Of a DNA stretch of 64,000 nt, positions 17,936 through 26,087 are shown piece by piece. The notes under the pieces are model-generated. The model was not told where the DNA came from, searched no databases, and worked only from the letters and a program-made list of their open reading frames with translations. The position numbers and the translations under genes are program-made. Source of the DNA: Lachnospiraceae bacterium UBA3310 (GTDB lineage Bacteria > Bacillota > Clostridia > Lachnospirales > Lachnospiraceae); contig DESQ01000038.1 of the NCBI GenBank assembly GCA_002361355.1, positions 47,548 to 111,547 of the forward strand, written 5' to 3'. How positions within the stretch are numbered: position 1 is the first letter of the stretch; the number at the start of each line of letters is the position of its first letter.

Positions 17936-20020
17936 ATGGCTAAATATCTGGTGATTGTGGAGTCGCCTGCAAAAGTCAAGACCGTTAAAAAATTTTTGGG
18001 CCCCAACTATGAAGTGGCGGCCAGTCAGGGACATGTGCGCGATCTGCCCAGAAGCGTTCTGGGGATCGACGTGGACAATGACTTTGAACCGAAATACATT
18101 ACGATCCGTGGGAAAGGAGATATTCTTGCCAATCTTCGCAAAGAGGTGAAGAAGGCGGAGAAGGTCTATCTCGCGACCGACCCGGACCGCGAGGGAGAAG
18201 CCATTTCATGGCATCTGTTTTACGCGTTAAAACTGGAAAATAAGAAAGTATACCGGATTACCTTCAATGAGATCACCAAGACGGCGGTAAAGGAGTCCTT
18301 AAAGAATGCCAGAGAGATCAATATGGATCTGGTGGACGCCCAGCAGGCAAGAAGATGCCTGGATCGTATGGTGGGATATCAGATTTCCCCCGTGCTGTGG
18401 GCGAAGGTGAAGCGGGGGCTCTCCGCGGGCCGCGTACAGTCGGTGGCACTTCGGATTATCTGCGACAGGGAGGAGGAGATTAACGCCTTTATCCCGGAGG
18501 AGTACTGGTCGTTAGATGCGAGCCTTAAGGTGGATGGTGAGAAAAATCCGCTGATGGCAAAATACTACGGCAAAGGCGGCGAGAAGCATACCATCACTTC
18601 CAGGGAGGAGATGGAGCAGATCAAGAAAGAACTGTCCGGCGCGACGTACCATGTGAGCTCCGTGAAGACAGGCGAGCGGGTGAAAAAGGCGCCCCTGCCT
18701 TTTACGACCTCTACGTTACAGCAGGAGGCCAGCAAGGTTCTGAATTTCTCCACCCAAAAGACCATGCGCCTGGCACAGCAGCTCTATGAAGGCGTGGAGA
18801 TCAAAGGAAACGGCACCACAGGTATCATCACCTATCTGCGTACGGATTCCACCAGAATTTCGGAGGAGGCGGAGGCAGCGGCGAAAAGGTTTATCACGGA
18901 AAAATACGGGGAAGAGTATGCCGCGGGCACGGAGCAGGAGAGAAAGACGGACAAAAAAATTCAGGACGCCCATGAGGCGATCCGTCCCACAGATATAAGC
19001 AGACTGCCGCTTGACATCAAGGAGTCTCTCTCCAGAGACCAGTTTAGGCTCTACCAACTGATCTGGAAACGGTTTGCGGCCAGCCGCATGGCGGCGGCGC
19101 AGTACGAGACCACCTCGGTAAAGATAGACGCCGGGGAACACCGGTTTACCGTGGCGGCGTCAAAGATAAAATTTGACGGTTTTATGAGTGTATACACGCA
19201 GGAGGAAGACAAGGAGGAGGGTAACACCCTGATCCGCGGGATCAGTGAGGATTCCAGGCTTTCCCTGATTTCGCTGGAGGAGAAGCAGCACTTTACGCAG
19301 CCGGCACCTCACTATACGGAGGCATCCCTGGTGCGGGCGATGGAGGAGTTGGGAATCGGGCGGCCGAGTACCTATGCGCCCACCATCACGACGATTCTTG
19401 CCAGACGTTACGTGGTGAAGGAAAATAAAAACCTTTACGTGACAGAACTGGGAGAGGTGGTAAACAACATGATGAAGGAAGCTTTTCCCTCCATTGTGGA
19501 CGTGAATTTCACCGCCACCATGGAAGCGCTGTTAGATGGCGTGGAGGAAGGCACCGTGAAATGGAAGACGGTGGTAAAGAACTTTTACCCCGATTTGAAA
19601 GAGGCCGTGGAGAAGGCGGAGAAGGAACTGGAGGAAGTGGAGATTGCCGACGAACTTGCCGACGAGTACTGTGAGCTGTGCGGAAGGCAGATGGTGATCA
19701 AGTACGGCCCTCACGGCAGATTTCTTGCCTGTCCCGGATTTCCGGACTGCCGTAACACGAAGCCTTACTTTGAGAAGATCGGCGTGGCCTGTCCGAAGTG
19801 TGGAAAGGACATTGTCTTAAAGAAAACCAAGAAGGGGCGGAAATATTACGGCTGTATCGACAATCCGGACTGTGATTTCATGGTATGGCAGAGACCTGTG
19901 GGGGAAAAGTGCGACCGCTGCGGTTCTATTATGCTCCAGAAAGGGAATAAGCTGGTATGCTCCGATGAGACCTGCGGTTTTGTCAAGGATATGCCGAAGG
20001 AAAAAGTGGAACAGCCATAA
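17936..20020 (+). CDS. topA: DNA topoisomerase I (type IA)
   Basis: Relaxes negative supercoils by single-strand passage. The 694 residues begin MAKYLVIVESPAKVKTV (TOPRIM domain), with ATDPDREGEAISWH as the metal-binding DxD region, the active-site Tyr in TGIITYLRTDSTRIS, and three C-terminal Cys4 zinc ribbons (CELCGRQM, CPKCGKDI, CDRCGSIM). ATG at 17936 sits behind CAGGGGAA; a TTG at 17915 would add seven residues. It is monocistronic by the look of its own promoter, between dprA and codY. Confidence 0.97.
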   Translation: MAKYLVIVESPAKVKTVKKFLGPNYEVAASQGHVRDLPRSVLGIDVDNDFEPKYITIRGKGDILANLRKEVKKAEKVYLATDPDREGEAISWHLFYALKLENKKVYRITFNEITKTAVKESLKNAREINMDLVDAQQARRCLDRMVGYQISPVLWAKVKRGLSAGRVQSVALRIICDREEEINAFIPEEYWSLDASLKVDGEKNPLMAKYYGKGGEKHTITSREEMEQIKKELSGATYHVSSVKTGERVKKAPLPFTTSTLQQEASKVLNFSTQKTMRLAQQLYEGVEIKGNGTTGIITYLRTDSTRISEEAEAAAKRFITEKYGEEYAAGTEQERKTDKKIQDAHEAIRPTDISRLPLDIKESLSRDQFRLYQLIWKRFAASRMAAAQYETTSVKIDAGEHRFTVAASKIKFDGFMSVYTQEEDKEEGNTLIRGISEDSRLSLISLEEKQHFTQPAPHYTEASLVRAMEELGIGRPSTYAPTITTILARRYVVKENKNLYVTELGEVVNNMMKEAFPSIVDVNFTATMEALLDGVEEGTVKWKTVVKNFYPDLKEAVEKAEKELEEVEIADELADEYCELCGRQMVIKYGPHGRFLACPGFPDCRNTKPYFEKIGVACPKCGKDIVLKKTKKGRKYYGCIDNPDCDFMVWQRPVGEKCDRCGSIMLQKGNKLVCSDETCGFVKDMPKEKVEQP

Positions 20021-20087
20021 AGTGTGTGTAATATTTGGATATTTCGCCTCATTTGCGTGAATTACGCATAAATTGCACTGAAATACA

Positions 20088-20116
20088 TTGAAATTGTCCG
20101 AATCGTGTGATAAAAT
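20088..20116 (+). promoter_or_regulatory. sigma-A-type promoter of codY
   Basis: TTGAAA, a 17-base spacer, and TAAAAT, 45 bases before the codY start. No obvious CodY box overlaps it. Confidence 0.7.
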
Positions 20117-20161
20117 CAATGTATTGTAAGCAGTTTGGCATAAGGATCGAGAGGTAAATAC

Positions 20162-20947
20162 ATGAGTAGTGTGCAATTGTTAGATAAGACCCGGAAAATC
20201 GGGAAGCTGCTACACAACAACAATTCAGGCAAGGTGGTCTTTAGTGACATTTGCGATGTCTTGAAGGAAATTCTGATTTCCAATGTGCTTGTGGTAAGCA
20301 GGAAGGGCAAGGTTCTCGGTATCGGGGACGCGCCGGCGGTGGAATCCATCACAGAACTGATCGTGGATCATGTGGGCGGTTTTATCGACCCGATGTTAAA
20401 CGAGCGGCTTCTGGGGGTGCTCTCCACGAAGGAGAATGTCAATCTGGAGACGCTTGGGTTTGAGAGCCCGGGCATCCGGCGGTTTCAGGCGGTGATTGCG
20501 CCCATTGAGATCTCGGGCGAGCGGCTTGGAACGCTTTTTCTCTACAAAAGTGACGATCAGTATGATATTGACGATATTATTCTGTGCGAGTACGGCACCA
20601 CTGTGGTCGGGCTGGAGATGCTCAGGGCGGTGAGTGAGGAGAATGCGGAGGAAAACCGGAAGGTAGCAGTCGTGAAGTCGGCGATATCTACGCTGTCCTT
20701 CTCGGAGATGGAAGCCATCACCCACATTTTTGATGAGCTGGGCGGCATGGAAGGCATTCTGGTGGCAAGTAAGATCGCCGACAAGGTGGGAATCACCCGG
20801 TCAGTTATCGTAAACGCCCTCAGGAAGTTTGAGAGTGCAGGCGTCATCGAATCCCGCTCTTCCGGCATGAAAGGTACTTATATCAAGGTGTTAAATGACG
20901 TGGTGTTCGACGAAGTGGAAAAATTGAAGGAACAAGGGAGATTTTAG
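20162..20947 (+). CDS. codY: GTP- and branched-chain amino acid-sensing regulator CodY
   Basis: Global repressor of stationary-phase and nutrient-scavenging genes in Firmicutes. The 261 residues start MSSVQLLDKTRKIGKLL, carry the GAF-like effector domain (VVSRKGKVLGIG, ERLGTLFLYK), and end with the winged-helix containing the CodY signature helix ASKIADKVGITRSVIVNAL and SSGMKGTYIKV. Full length and highly typical. It immediately precedes flgB, as in B. subtilis; CodY represses fla/che there, so a link is plausible but not shown by the sequence here. Confidence 0.98.
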   Translation: MSSVQLLDKTRKIGKLLHNNNSGKVVFSDICDVLKEILISNVLVVSRKGKVLGIGDAPAVESITELIVDHVGGFIDPMLNERLLGVLSTKENVNLETLGFESPGIRRFQAVIAPIEISGERLGTLFLYKSDDQYDIDDIILCEYGTTVVGLEMLRAVSEENAEENRKVAVVKSAISTLSFSEMEAITHIFDELGGMEGILVASKIADKVGITRSVIVNALRKFESAGVIESRSSGMKGTYIKVLNDVVFDEVEKLKEQGRF

Positions 20948-20963
20948 AAATAACTGGCAGAAG

Positions 20964-21007
20964 GATCTGCGAAAAGTGCCGTTTTTGTGCATCGCAGATC
21001 TTTTTTT
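20964..21007 (+). terminator. intrinsic terminator after codY
   Basis: GATCTGCG / CGCAGATC stem with a 21-base loop followed by seven T residues. It separates codY from the flagellar locus. Confidence 0.85.
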
Positions 21008-21052
21008 GCCGCTTTTTGTGAACACTAATTTGTGAAAATCAATCGAAAAACC

Positions 21053-21080
21053 TTGTATTTTTTTATAATTTATTTATAAT
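21053..21080 (+). promoter_or_regulatory. likely sigma-A-type promoter of the fla/che locus
   Basis: TTGTAT, 16-base T/A-rich spacer, and a perfect TATAAT, ending 37 bases before flgB. A second TATAAT lies at 21064-21069. The surroundings are strongly A/T-rich compared with the genes. Confidence 0.65.
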
Positions 21081-21117
21081 GGAGTATGGATTGTATTAAC
21101 GTGGAAGGAGTGTGACT

Positions 21118-21516
21118 ATGAGCTCGTTGATTGATACGAATGCTTTTGATTATGTGAATGTGCTGGATAAGGCGATGGATGCATCCGCGCTCAGGCATGA
21201 GGCGATTTCCAACAATATTTCCAACGCAGACACACCGGGGTATAAGAGGCAGGATGTGAATTTTGAGACACAGCTTGCAAAGGCTTTGCGGCACTCCCGC
21301 TATAAGTCCATGGATGCGAAGGTGGCGGATGTGAAGATGAACCGCTTAAATCCGATCGCTTACACGGATTATGCGAGCTTCTCTTACCGCCTGGACGGAA
21401 ATAACGTAGATCCTGACACAGAAGGCGTGTACCTTGCGAAGAACCAGGTGGTTTATCAGGGACTTTATCAGAGCGCACTGCAGGAGTTTAAGAATTTACA
21501 GGCGGTCATGAAGTGA
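21118..21516 (+). CDS. flgB: flagellar basal-body rod protein FlgB
   Basis: Proximal rod subunit. The 132 residues have the FlgB/FlgC N-terminal motif (EAISNNISNADTPGYKRQDV) and a C-terminal heptad-like helix for axial coiled-coil packing (GLYQSALQEFKNLQAVMK). ATG at 21118 follows AAGGAGTGTGACT; a GTG two codons upstream is less likely. First gene of the fla/che locus. The stop codon overlaps the base of a large hairpin. Confidence 0.96.
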   Translation: MSSLIDTNAFDYVNVLDKAMDASALRHEAISNNISNADTPGYKRQDVNFETQLAKALRHSRYKSMDAKVADVKMNRLNPIAYTDYASFSYRLDGNNVDPDTEGVYLAKNQVVYQGLYQSALQEFKNLQAVMK

Positions 21517-21580
21517 GTAAGGAGAACTTCTAAAACTCAGCAGCAGAGGCTGCTTCGCTGAGAAGTTCTAAACCTTACTC
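21515..21580 (+). other. large RNA hairpin between flgB and flgC
   Basis: Outer arms GAGTAAGG (21515-21522) and CCTTACTC (21573-21580) enclose further pairing: AGAACTTCT with AGAAGTTCT, CTCAGC with GCTGAG, and AGCAG with CTGCT at the apex. The stem spans the flgB stop codon. There is no T tract, so it is not a standard terminator; RNA stabilisation, processing or translational coupling are options. Confidence 0.8.
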
Positions 21581-21581
21581 G

Positions 21582-21609
21582 GGAGAATGCCTTAGAAGCG
21601 GCATTCTCC
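21582..21609 (+). other. second hairpin between flgB and flgC
   Basis: Perfect ten-base arms GGAGAATGCC / GGCATTCTCC with an eight-base loop, one base after the first hairpin and 35 bases before flgC. No run of T follows. Confidence 0.8.
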
Positions 21610-21643
21610 GTGGATTATGGCATAAATAAAGGAGGAGTTAAAC

Positions 21644-22090
21644 ATGGCATTGTTCAGTGCATTTGATATTAACGCTACAGGTATGACGGCGGAGCGTTTT
21701 CGTATGGATACGATCTCCCAGAACGTGGCGAACGCGAATACGACGAGGACGGAGGACGGGACGCCCTATCGCAGAAAGATCGTGGTGTTTGAGGAAAAAA
21801 ATTCCCAGACGCCCTTTCATCAGGTGCTCAACAAGGCGAGAGACCGCTACTCAGGTTCCGGCGTGAAGGTAACCGGTGTCTATGAGGACAATGTGACGGA
21901 GGGAAATAAAGTCTATGACCCTTCGCATCCGGATGCGGATGAAAATGGATATGTCATGTATCCCAACGTGAATATCATCACGGAGTTTACGAACCTGATC
22001 GACGCTTCCCGCGCTTATCAGGCAAATTCAACGGCGTTTGCTGCCAGCAAGAATATTGCTACCATGGGACTGAATATACTGAACAGTTGA
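21644..22090 (+). CDS. flgC: flagellar basal-body rod protein FlgC
   Basis: Proximal rod subunit next to FlgB. The 148 residues show the rod motif near the start (MDTISQNVANANTTRTEDG), the FlgC-type YPNVNIITEFTNLIDASRAY, and a C-terminal helix (NIATMGLNILNS). A strong AAAGGAGGAG site precedes ATG at 21644. Typical length. Confidence 0.97.
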   Translation: MALFSAFDINATGMTAERFRMDTISQNVANANTTRTEDGTPYRRKIVVFEEKNSQTPFHQVLNKARDRYSGSGVKVTGVYEDNVTEGNKVYDPSHPDADENGYVMYPNVNIITEFTNLIDASRAYQANSTAFAASKNIATMGLNILNS

Positions 22091-22177
22091 TAAAGCATAA
22101 ATAACTAGCTTTATTAATATGCTGTATCAGTATAACGAGTATAAATATTATGTAGGGGAATGTTGGAGGAAACAGAG

Positions 22178-22504
22178 ATGGCTTTAGATATCACGGAATT
22201 ATATAACGTGTCCTCAGGCGCAATCAGGGAGGCGGCAAAGGCAGCGCCAACGACCCGGATTGAGGATTACAAAGAGAACGGCTTTGACGCAATGTTACAT
22301 ATGGCAATCGACAATATAAACACGACGAATAGTTTTCTGTCGGATGCGGAGAACGAGGAGATTAAATGGGCGCTGGGTGAGACGGAGAATACGCACGACC
22401 TTGGCATTGCCCTGCAGAAAGCTTCCACGGCATTGCAGTATACAGTGGCTATCAGGGACAAGCTTCTGGACGCCTACAAAGAGCTGATCCAGATGCAGAT
22501 CTAG
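22178..22504 (+). CDS. fliE: flagellar hook-basal body complex protein FliE
   Basis: Joins the MS ring to the rod. The 108 residues have the FliE core: FDAMLHMAIDNINTTNSF and the C-terminal helix QKASTALQYTVAIRDKLLDA ending in YKELIQMQI. ATG at 22178 is preceded by GGAGGA at seven bases; an upstream TTG at 22160 overlaps this site and is rejected. Preceded by a short AT-rich gap with an ATAAAGC / GCTTTAT pairing. Confidence 0.95.
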   Translation: MALDITELYNVSSGAIREAAKAAPTTRIEDYKENGFDAMLHMAIDNINTTNSFLSDAENEEIKWALGETENTHDLGIALQKASTALQYTVAIRDKLLDAYKELIQMQI

Positions 22505-22551
22505 TTCTGTTTAGCGTGTAAGAGGGAAATGCCGAAGGAGAGCGAGTTGCT

Positions 22552-24156
22552 GTGGAAAAAATAATAGAGAAATTAAGGGAACTTGGAAATAAAATTTTAG
22601 AGTGGTGGAACCGCTTCACGGCCAGGCAGAAGACACTGATTGTCGGCGTGGTGGCGGTGCTTATCATCGCGCTTGTGGCTATCGTGACCGTGCTCACCAG
22701 ACCCCAGTATGTACTGCTTCGGGAATGCGAGAACACGAAGGAAGCCGCGGAGGTGCGCGACCTGTTGGAAGGGGAGTCCCTGACTTACGAGATTTCTGAC
22801 GACGGCCTGATTATACGGGTTCTTGAGCGGGATATCTCCAGAGCGAATCTGCTGCTTGGCGCTAACAATATTCAGGCGGCGGATTACGGAATTGAGAATG
22901 TGACGGATGGCAGTTTTTCCACCACGGAATCCGATAAACAGAAAAAACATGTGGTATATCTGGAAAAGCAGTTGGAAAATGATTTCCTAACCATGTTTAC
23001 GGCGATCAAGAGCGCACGGGTTAAGTTAAATATTCCGGAAAATGACGGGACGCTGATTGCCCAGGAAGAGGAGTCTTCCGCATGGGTGCTTTTGGAATTA
23101 AAGGACGAGTTCTCTCAGGAGAGCGCGGCCTATTTGGCGCGCGCCATAGCGACGGCGCTTGGAAACGACACCACGAACAATATCGTGATCATGGATTCCG
23201 AGGGCAATATGCTCTTTACAGGAGATGAGAATTACTCCGCTTCCGGCATGGCAAACGCGCAGCTTTCCGTGAAGAGTGAAGCGGAGAAGAATATGATTAA
23301 CAATGTGCGGAGGGTGATCCTTGGCACGAACGAATTTGATAATGTGGAGGTATCTCCCAATCTGGTGCTTGATTTTTCGACCCAGAACCGGACGGAGCAC
23401 ACCTACACGCCGGCGGACGGACAGACGCAGGGCGTCCTGAGCCATGAGGATATTTTCAGTTCCGAGAATACCAGCGGCGGAGGCGGCGTGCCCGGGACAG
23501 ACTCTAACGACGACGATACGACCTACGTGCTGGAGGACAATGCCAATTCCTCTTCCACGGTGAGCGAGGAGTCCAGAGATTATCTGCCAAACGAGACGAT
23601 TACTACCACGGAGACGCCCTCCGGTGTGATCAATTATGGCTCGTCCTCGCTGTCGGCTTCCCTGATCCATTACAATGTGATCCGGGAGGAGGATGCGGAT
23701 GCGCAGGGGCTTTTAGACGGCGTGAGCTGGGAGGAATATAAGCTGGCTAACACGGAGCGCACCAGAATGGAGCTGGACGATACTTTTTATGCCACGGTGG
23801 CAAACGCGACGGGCATTTCACAGGACAATATCACGCTGGTGGCGTACAGCGAGAACCTGTTCTTTGACGCGGAGGGATCGCGGATTACGGCTACAGATAT
23901 CTTACAGATCATTCTGATTGTTGTGATTCTGGCGCTGTTGGCATTTGTAGTGCTGCGGAGCATGCGTGGCGAGAAGCATGAGGAGGAAGAGGAAGAGTTG
24001 TCCGTGGAGACATTGTTACAGTCCGATGTACAGCTTGAAGAGATTACCTCTGAGAACGAGTCTGACGAGAAAAAACTTATCAATAAATTTGTGGAAGAGA
24101 ATCCGGAGGCTGCGGCAAATCTGCTGCGCAACTGGTTAAATGAGGACTGGGGGTAG
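22552..24156 (+). CDS. fliF: flagellar MS-ring protein FliF
   Basis: Forms the membrane-embedded MS ring, the first flagellar structure built. The 534 residues have two membrane helices (about 29-48 and 449-468) around ring-building motifs, including the YscJ-like domain with KQKKHVVYLEKQLENDFLTM and the poorly conserved Ser/Thr-rich segment near 300-350. The C-terminal tail (EENPEAAANLLRNWLNED) is the FliG-binding peptide. GTG start at 22552 follows AAGGAGAG. Confidence 0.96.
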   Translation: MEKIIEKLRELGNKILEWWNRFTARQKTLIVGVVAVLIIALVAIVTVLTRPQYVLLRECENTKEAAEVRDLLEGESLTYEISDDGLIIRVLERDISRANLLLGANNIQAADYGIENVTDGSFSTTESDKQKKHVVYLEKQLENDFLTMFTAIKSARVKLNIPENDGTLIAQEEESSAWVLLELKDEFSQESAAYLARAIATALGNDTTNNIVIMDSEGNMLFTGDENYSASGMANAQLSVKSEAEKNMINNVRRVILGTNEFDNVEVSPNLVLDFSTQNRTEHTYTPADGQTQGVLSHEDIFSSENTSGGGGVPGTDSNDDDTTYVLEDNANSSSTVSEESRDYLPNETITTTETPSGVINYGSSSLSASLIHYNVIREEDADAQGLLDGVSWEEYKLANTERTRMELDDTFYATVANATGISQDNITLVAYSENLFFDAEGSRITATDILQIILIVVILALLAFVVLRSMRGEKHEEEEEELSVETLLQSDVQLEEITSENESDEKKLINKFVEENPEAAANLLRNWLNEDWG

Positions 24157-24161
24157 GATAA

Positions 24162-25181
24162 ATGGCAGCGAAAGCCACGGAGGAGAAGATTAACGGAGTC
24201 CAGAAGGCGGCTATCTTAATGATTGCCCTTGGGCCGGAGAAATCTGCGGCGATATTCAAACACCTCAAGGAAGACGAGGTGGAGGAGCTCACCTTAGAGA
24301 TCGCGAACACGAGAAATGTCACGCCGCAGCTCAAGGAGAGCATCATAAGCGAGTTCTATCAGGTATGCCTGGCACAGCAGTATATCGCGGAGGGCGGTAT
24401 CAACTACGCCAAGGAACTTTTGGAGAAGTCTTTCGGTTCCGAGAAGGCGATGGACGTGATCGGCAAGCTGACGGCGTCCCTGCAGGTAAAACCTTTCGAG
24501 TTTGTGAGAAAGGCGGATGCGGCGCAGCTTTTAAACTTCATCCAGGACGAACATCCGCAGACCATCGCGCTTATTTTGTCTTACCTTGCACCGGGACAGG
24601 CGGCGATCATTGTATCGGCGCTTCCGCCGGACAGACAGGCGGATGTAACCAAGCGTATTGCGGTGATGGACAGAACCAGCCCGGATGTGATCAAGGAAGT
24701 GGAGAAAGTTTTGGAATCAAAGCTGTCATCTTTGGTGAATCAGGATTACACGATTATCGGCGGCGTGGACGCTGTCGTAGAAATTTTGAATACGGTAGAC
24801 CGCGGTACGGAGAAACATATTATGGAGACTCTGGAAATCGAGGAGCCGGAGCTTGCGGACGAGATCAGGAAGAAGATGTTCGTCTTCGAGGATATTCTGC
24901 TTTTGGACGACCGCGCGATTCAGCGTGTGCTGCGTGATGTGGATAACTCCGATCTGGCGATCGCCCTGAAGGGTTCCAACGAAGAGGTGCAGAATGCCAT
25001 CTTTAACAACCTCTCCAAACGTCTTGCGGTTATGATCAAGGAGGATATGGAATTTATGGGCCCTGTCCGCATGAAGGACGTGGAGGAAGCGCAGCAGAAG
25101 ATTGTAAATATCATCAGGAAACTGGAAGACGCTGCGGAAATCGTTATCTCCAGAGGCGGAGGTGACGAGATCATTGTTTAA
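24162..25181 (+). CDS. fliG: flagellar motor switch protein FliG
   Basis: Rotor protein that interacts with FliF, FliM and MotA. The 339 residues contain the N-terminal FliF-binding domain (KAAILMIALGPEKSAAIFKHL), the middle EHPQTIALILSYL motif (EHPQ is the FliM-contact signature), and the charged torque helix near DDRAIQRVLRDVDNSDLAIAL, in two parts. Starts six bases after fliF. Its 3' end contains the ribosome site of fliH. Confidence 0.97.
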   Translation: MAAKATEEKINGVQKAAILMIALGPEKSAAIFKHLKEDEVEELTLEIANTRNVTPQLKESIISEFYQVCLAQQYIAEGGINYAKELLEKSFGSEKAMDVIGKLTASLQVKPFEFVRKADAAQLLNFIQDEHPQTIALILSYLAPGQAAIIVSALPPDRQADVTKRIAVMDRTSPDVIKEVEKVLESKLSSLVNQDYTIIGGVDAVVEILNTVDRGTEKHIMETLEIEEPELADEIRKKMFVFEDILLLDDRAIQRVLRDVDNSDLAIALKGSNEEVQNAIFNNLSKRLAVMIKEDMEFMGPVRMKDVEEAQQKIVNIIRKLEDAAEIVISRGGGDEIIV

Positions 25182-26064
25182 GATGAAGCCAAGAACCTTA
25201 TATAAAGCCGGCTGGGTCAGAGTGGACGGCGAAGAAAAATGTGTGATAGACAGTAACGACCTCGTCGCGGAGCGCATTGAGGAGTGGGAAAATATCCGGC
25301 GGGCAAATGCAGCCGCGCTGCCTGCTTTTGACGAGGAAGAAGGAGAAGGGGAAGCGGCGGAGTTTGTGAGCGGCATCGCGGGCGAGGAGCTGGACGCGCT
25401 GTTTGATGACGGCGAGGGAGCCGGCAATGTGATTAAAGCAAGCGAGGCCGAGGCAAGCAGAGAGGCGGCGGAGGCTGAGGCGGAACACATTGTGGCGCAG
25501 GCCAGGGCGCAGGCTATGGAGATCGAGGCTCAGGCACGCCATGACGCTGAGATACAGCGCGCCAATGCTGTCGAGGAGGGTACGAGACAGGGCTATGACG
25601 AGGGCTATGCCAGAGGCATGGCCGAGGTGGACGGCCTGAAACAGGAGCTGGCGGAGAAAAGACGGCAGCTTGAGGCGGAATTTGATGAAATGCTGGAGGA
25701 ACTGGAACCACGGTTTATTGATACCATCACGGATGTGTACAGCCATATTTTTGGCGTGGATCTTTCTGACAACAGAGATATACTGATACATTTGATAGAC
25801 ACCACACTGCGTAAAGTGGAGAGCAGCAAGACATTTATCGTGCATGTATCGGCGGAGGATTATCCTTACGTCAACATGCAGAAACAGACTCTCGTTGAGG
25901 GCGCTGTGGCGGGCAGAGGACTGATTGAAATTATTGAGGATATTGCCCTCGGTAAGGGGGACTGCCTGATTGAGACGGACGGCGGGATTTTTGATTGCGG
26001 TCTGGGTACGCAGTTGGAGGAACTCACCAAAAAGCTACGAGTGTTATCTTACGAGAAGGTTTAA
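25174..26064 (+). CDS. fliH: flagellar assembly protein FliH
   Basis: Regulator and stator of the export ATPase FliI. The 296 residues have an acidic, Ala/Glu-rich central coiled coil (about 80-175) with the FliH repeat-like GTRQGYDEGYARGMAE and a C-terminal domain related to the V-ATPase E subunit (FIVHVSAEDYPYV; ETDGGIFDCGLGTQLEEL). TTG at 25174 is chosen because a perfect GGAGGTGA lies eight bases upstream inside fliG; a GTG at 25162 overlaps that site. Overlaps fliG by eight bases, implying translational coupling. Confidence 0.9.
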   Translation: MFKMKPRTLYKAGWVRVDGEEKCVIDSNDLVAERIEEWENIRRANAAALPAFDEEEGEGEAAEFVSGIAGEELDALFDDGEGAGNVIKASEAEASREAAEAEAEHIVAQARAQAMEIEAQARHDAEIQRANAVEEGTRQGYDEGYARGMAEVDGLKQELAEKRRQLEAEFDEMLEELEPRFIDTITDVYSHIFGVDLSDNRDILIHLIDTTLRKVESSKTFIVHVSAEDYPYVNMQKQTLVEGAVAGRGLIEIIEDIALGKGDCLIETDGGIFDCGLGTQLEELTKKLRVLSYEKV

Positions 26065-26087
26065 ATTGCGGCAGAAAGAAACGGCGA

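Noticed and set aside
21015..21050. Possible CodY box upstream of flgB (AATTTGTGAAAATC)
   Set aside because: It lacks one base in the centre relative to the AATTTTCWGAAAATT consensus, and the surroundings are A/T-rich, so chance is likely.
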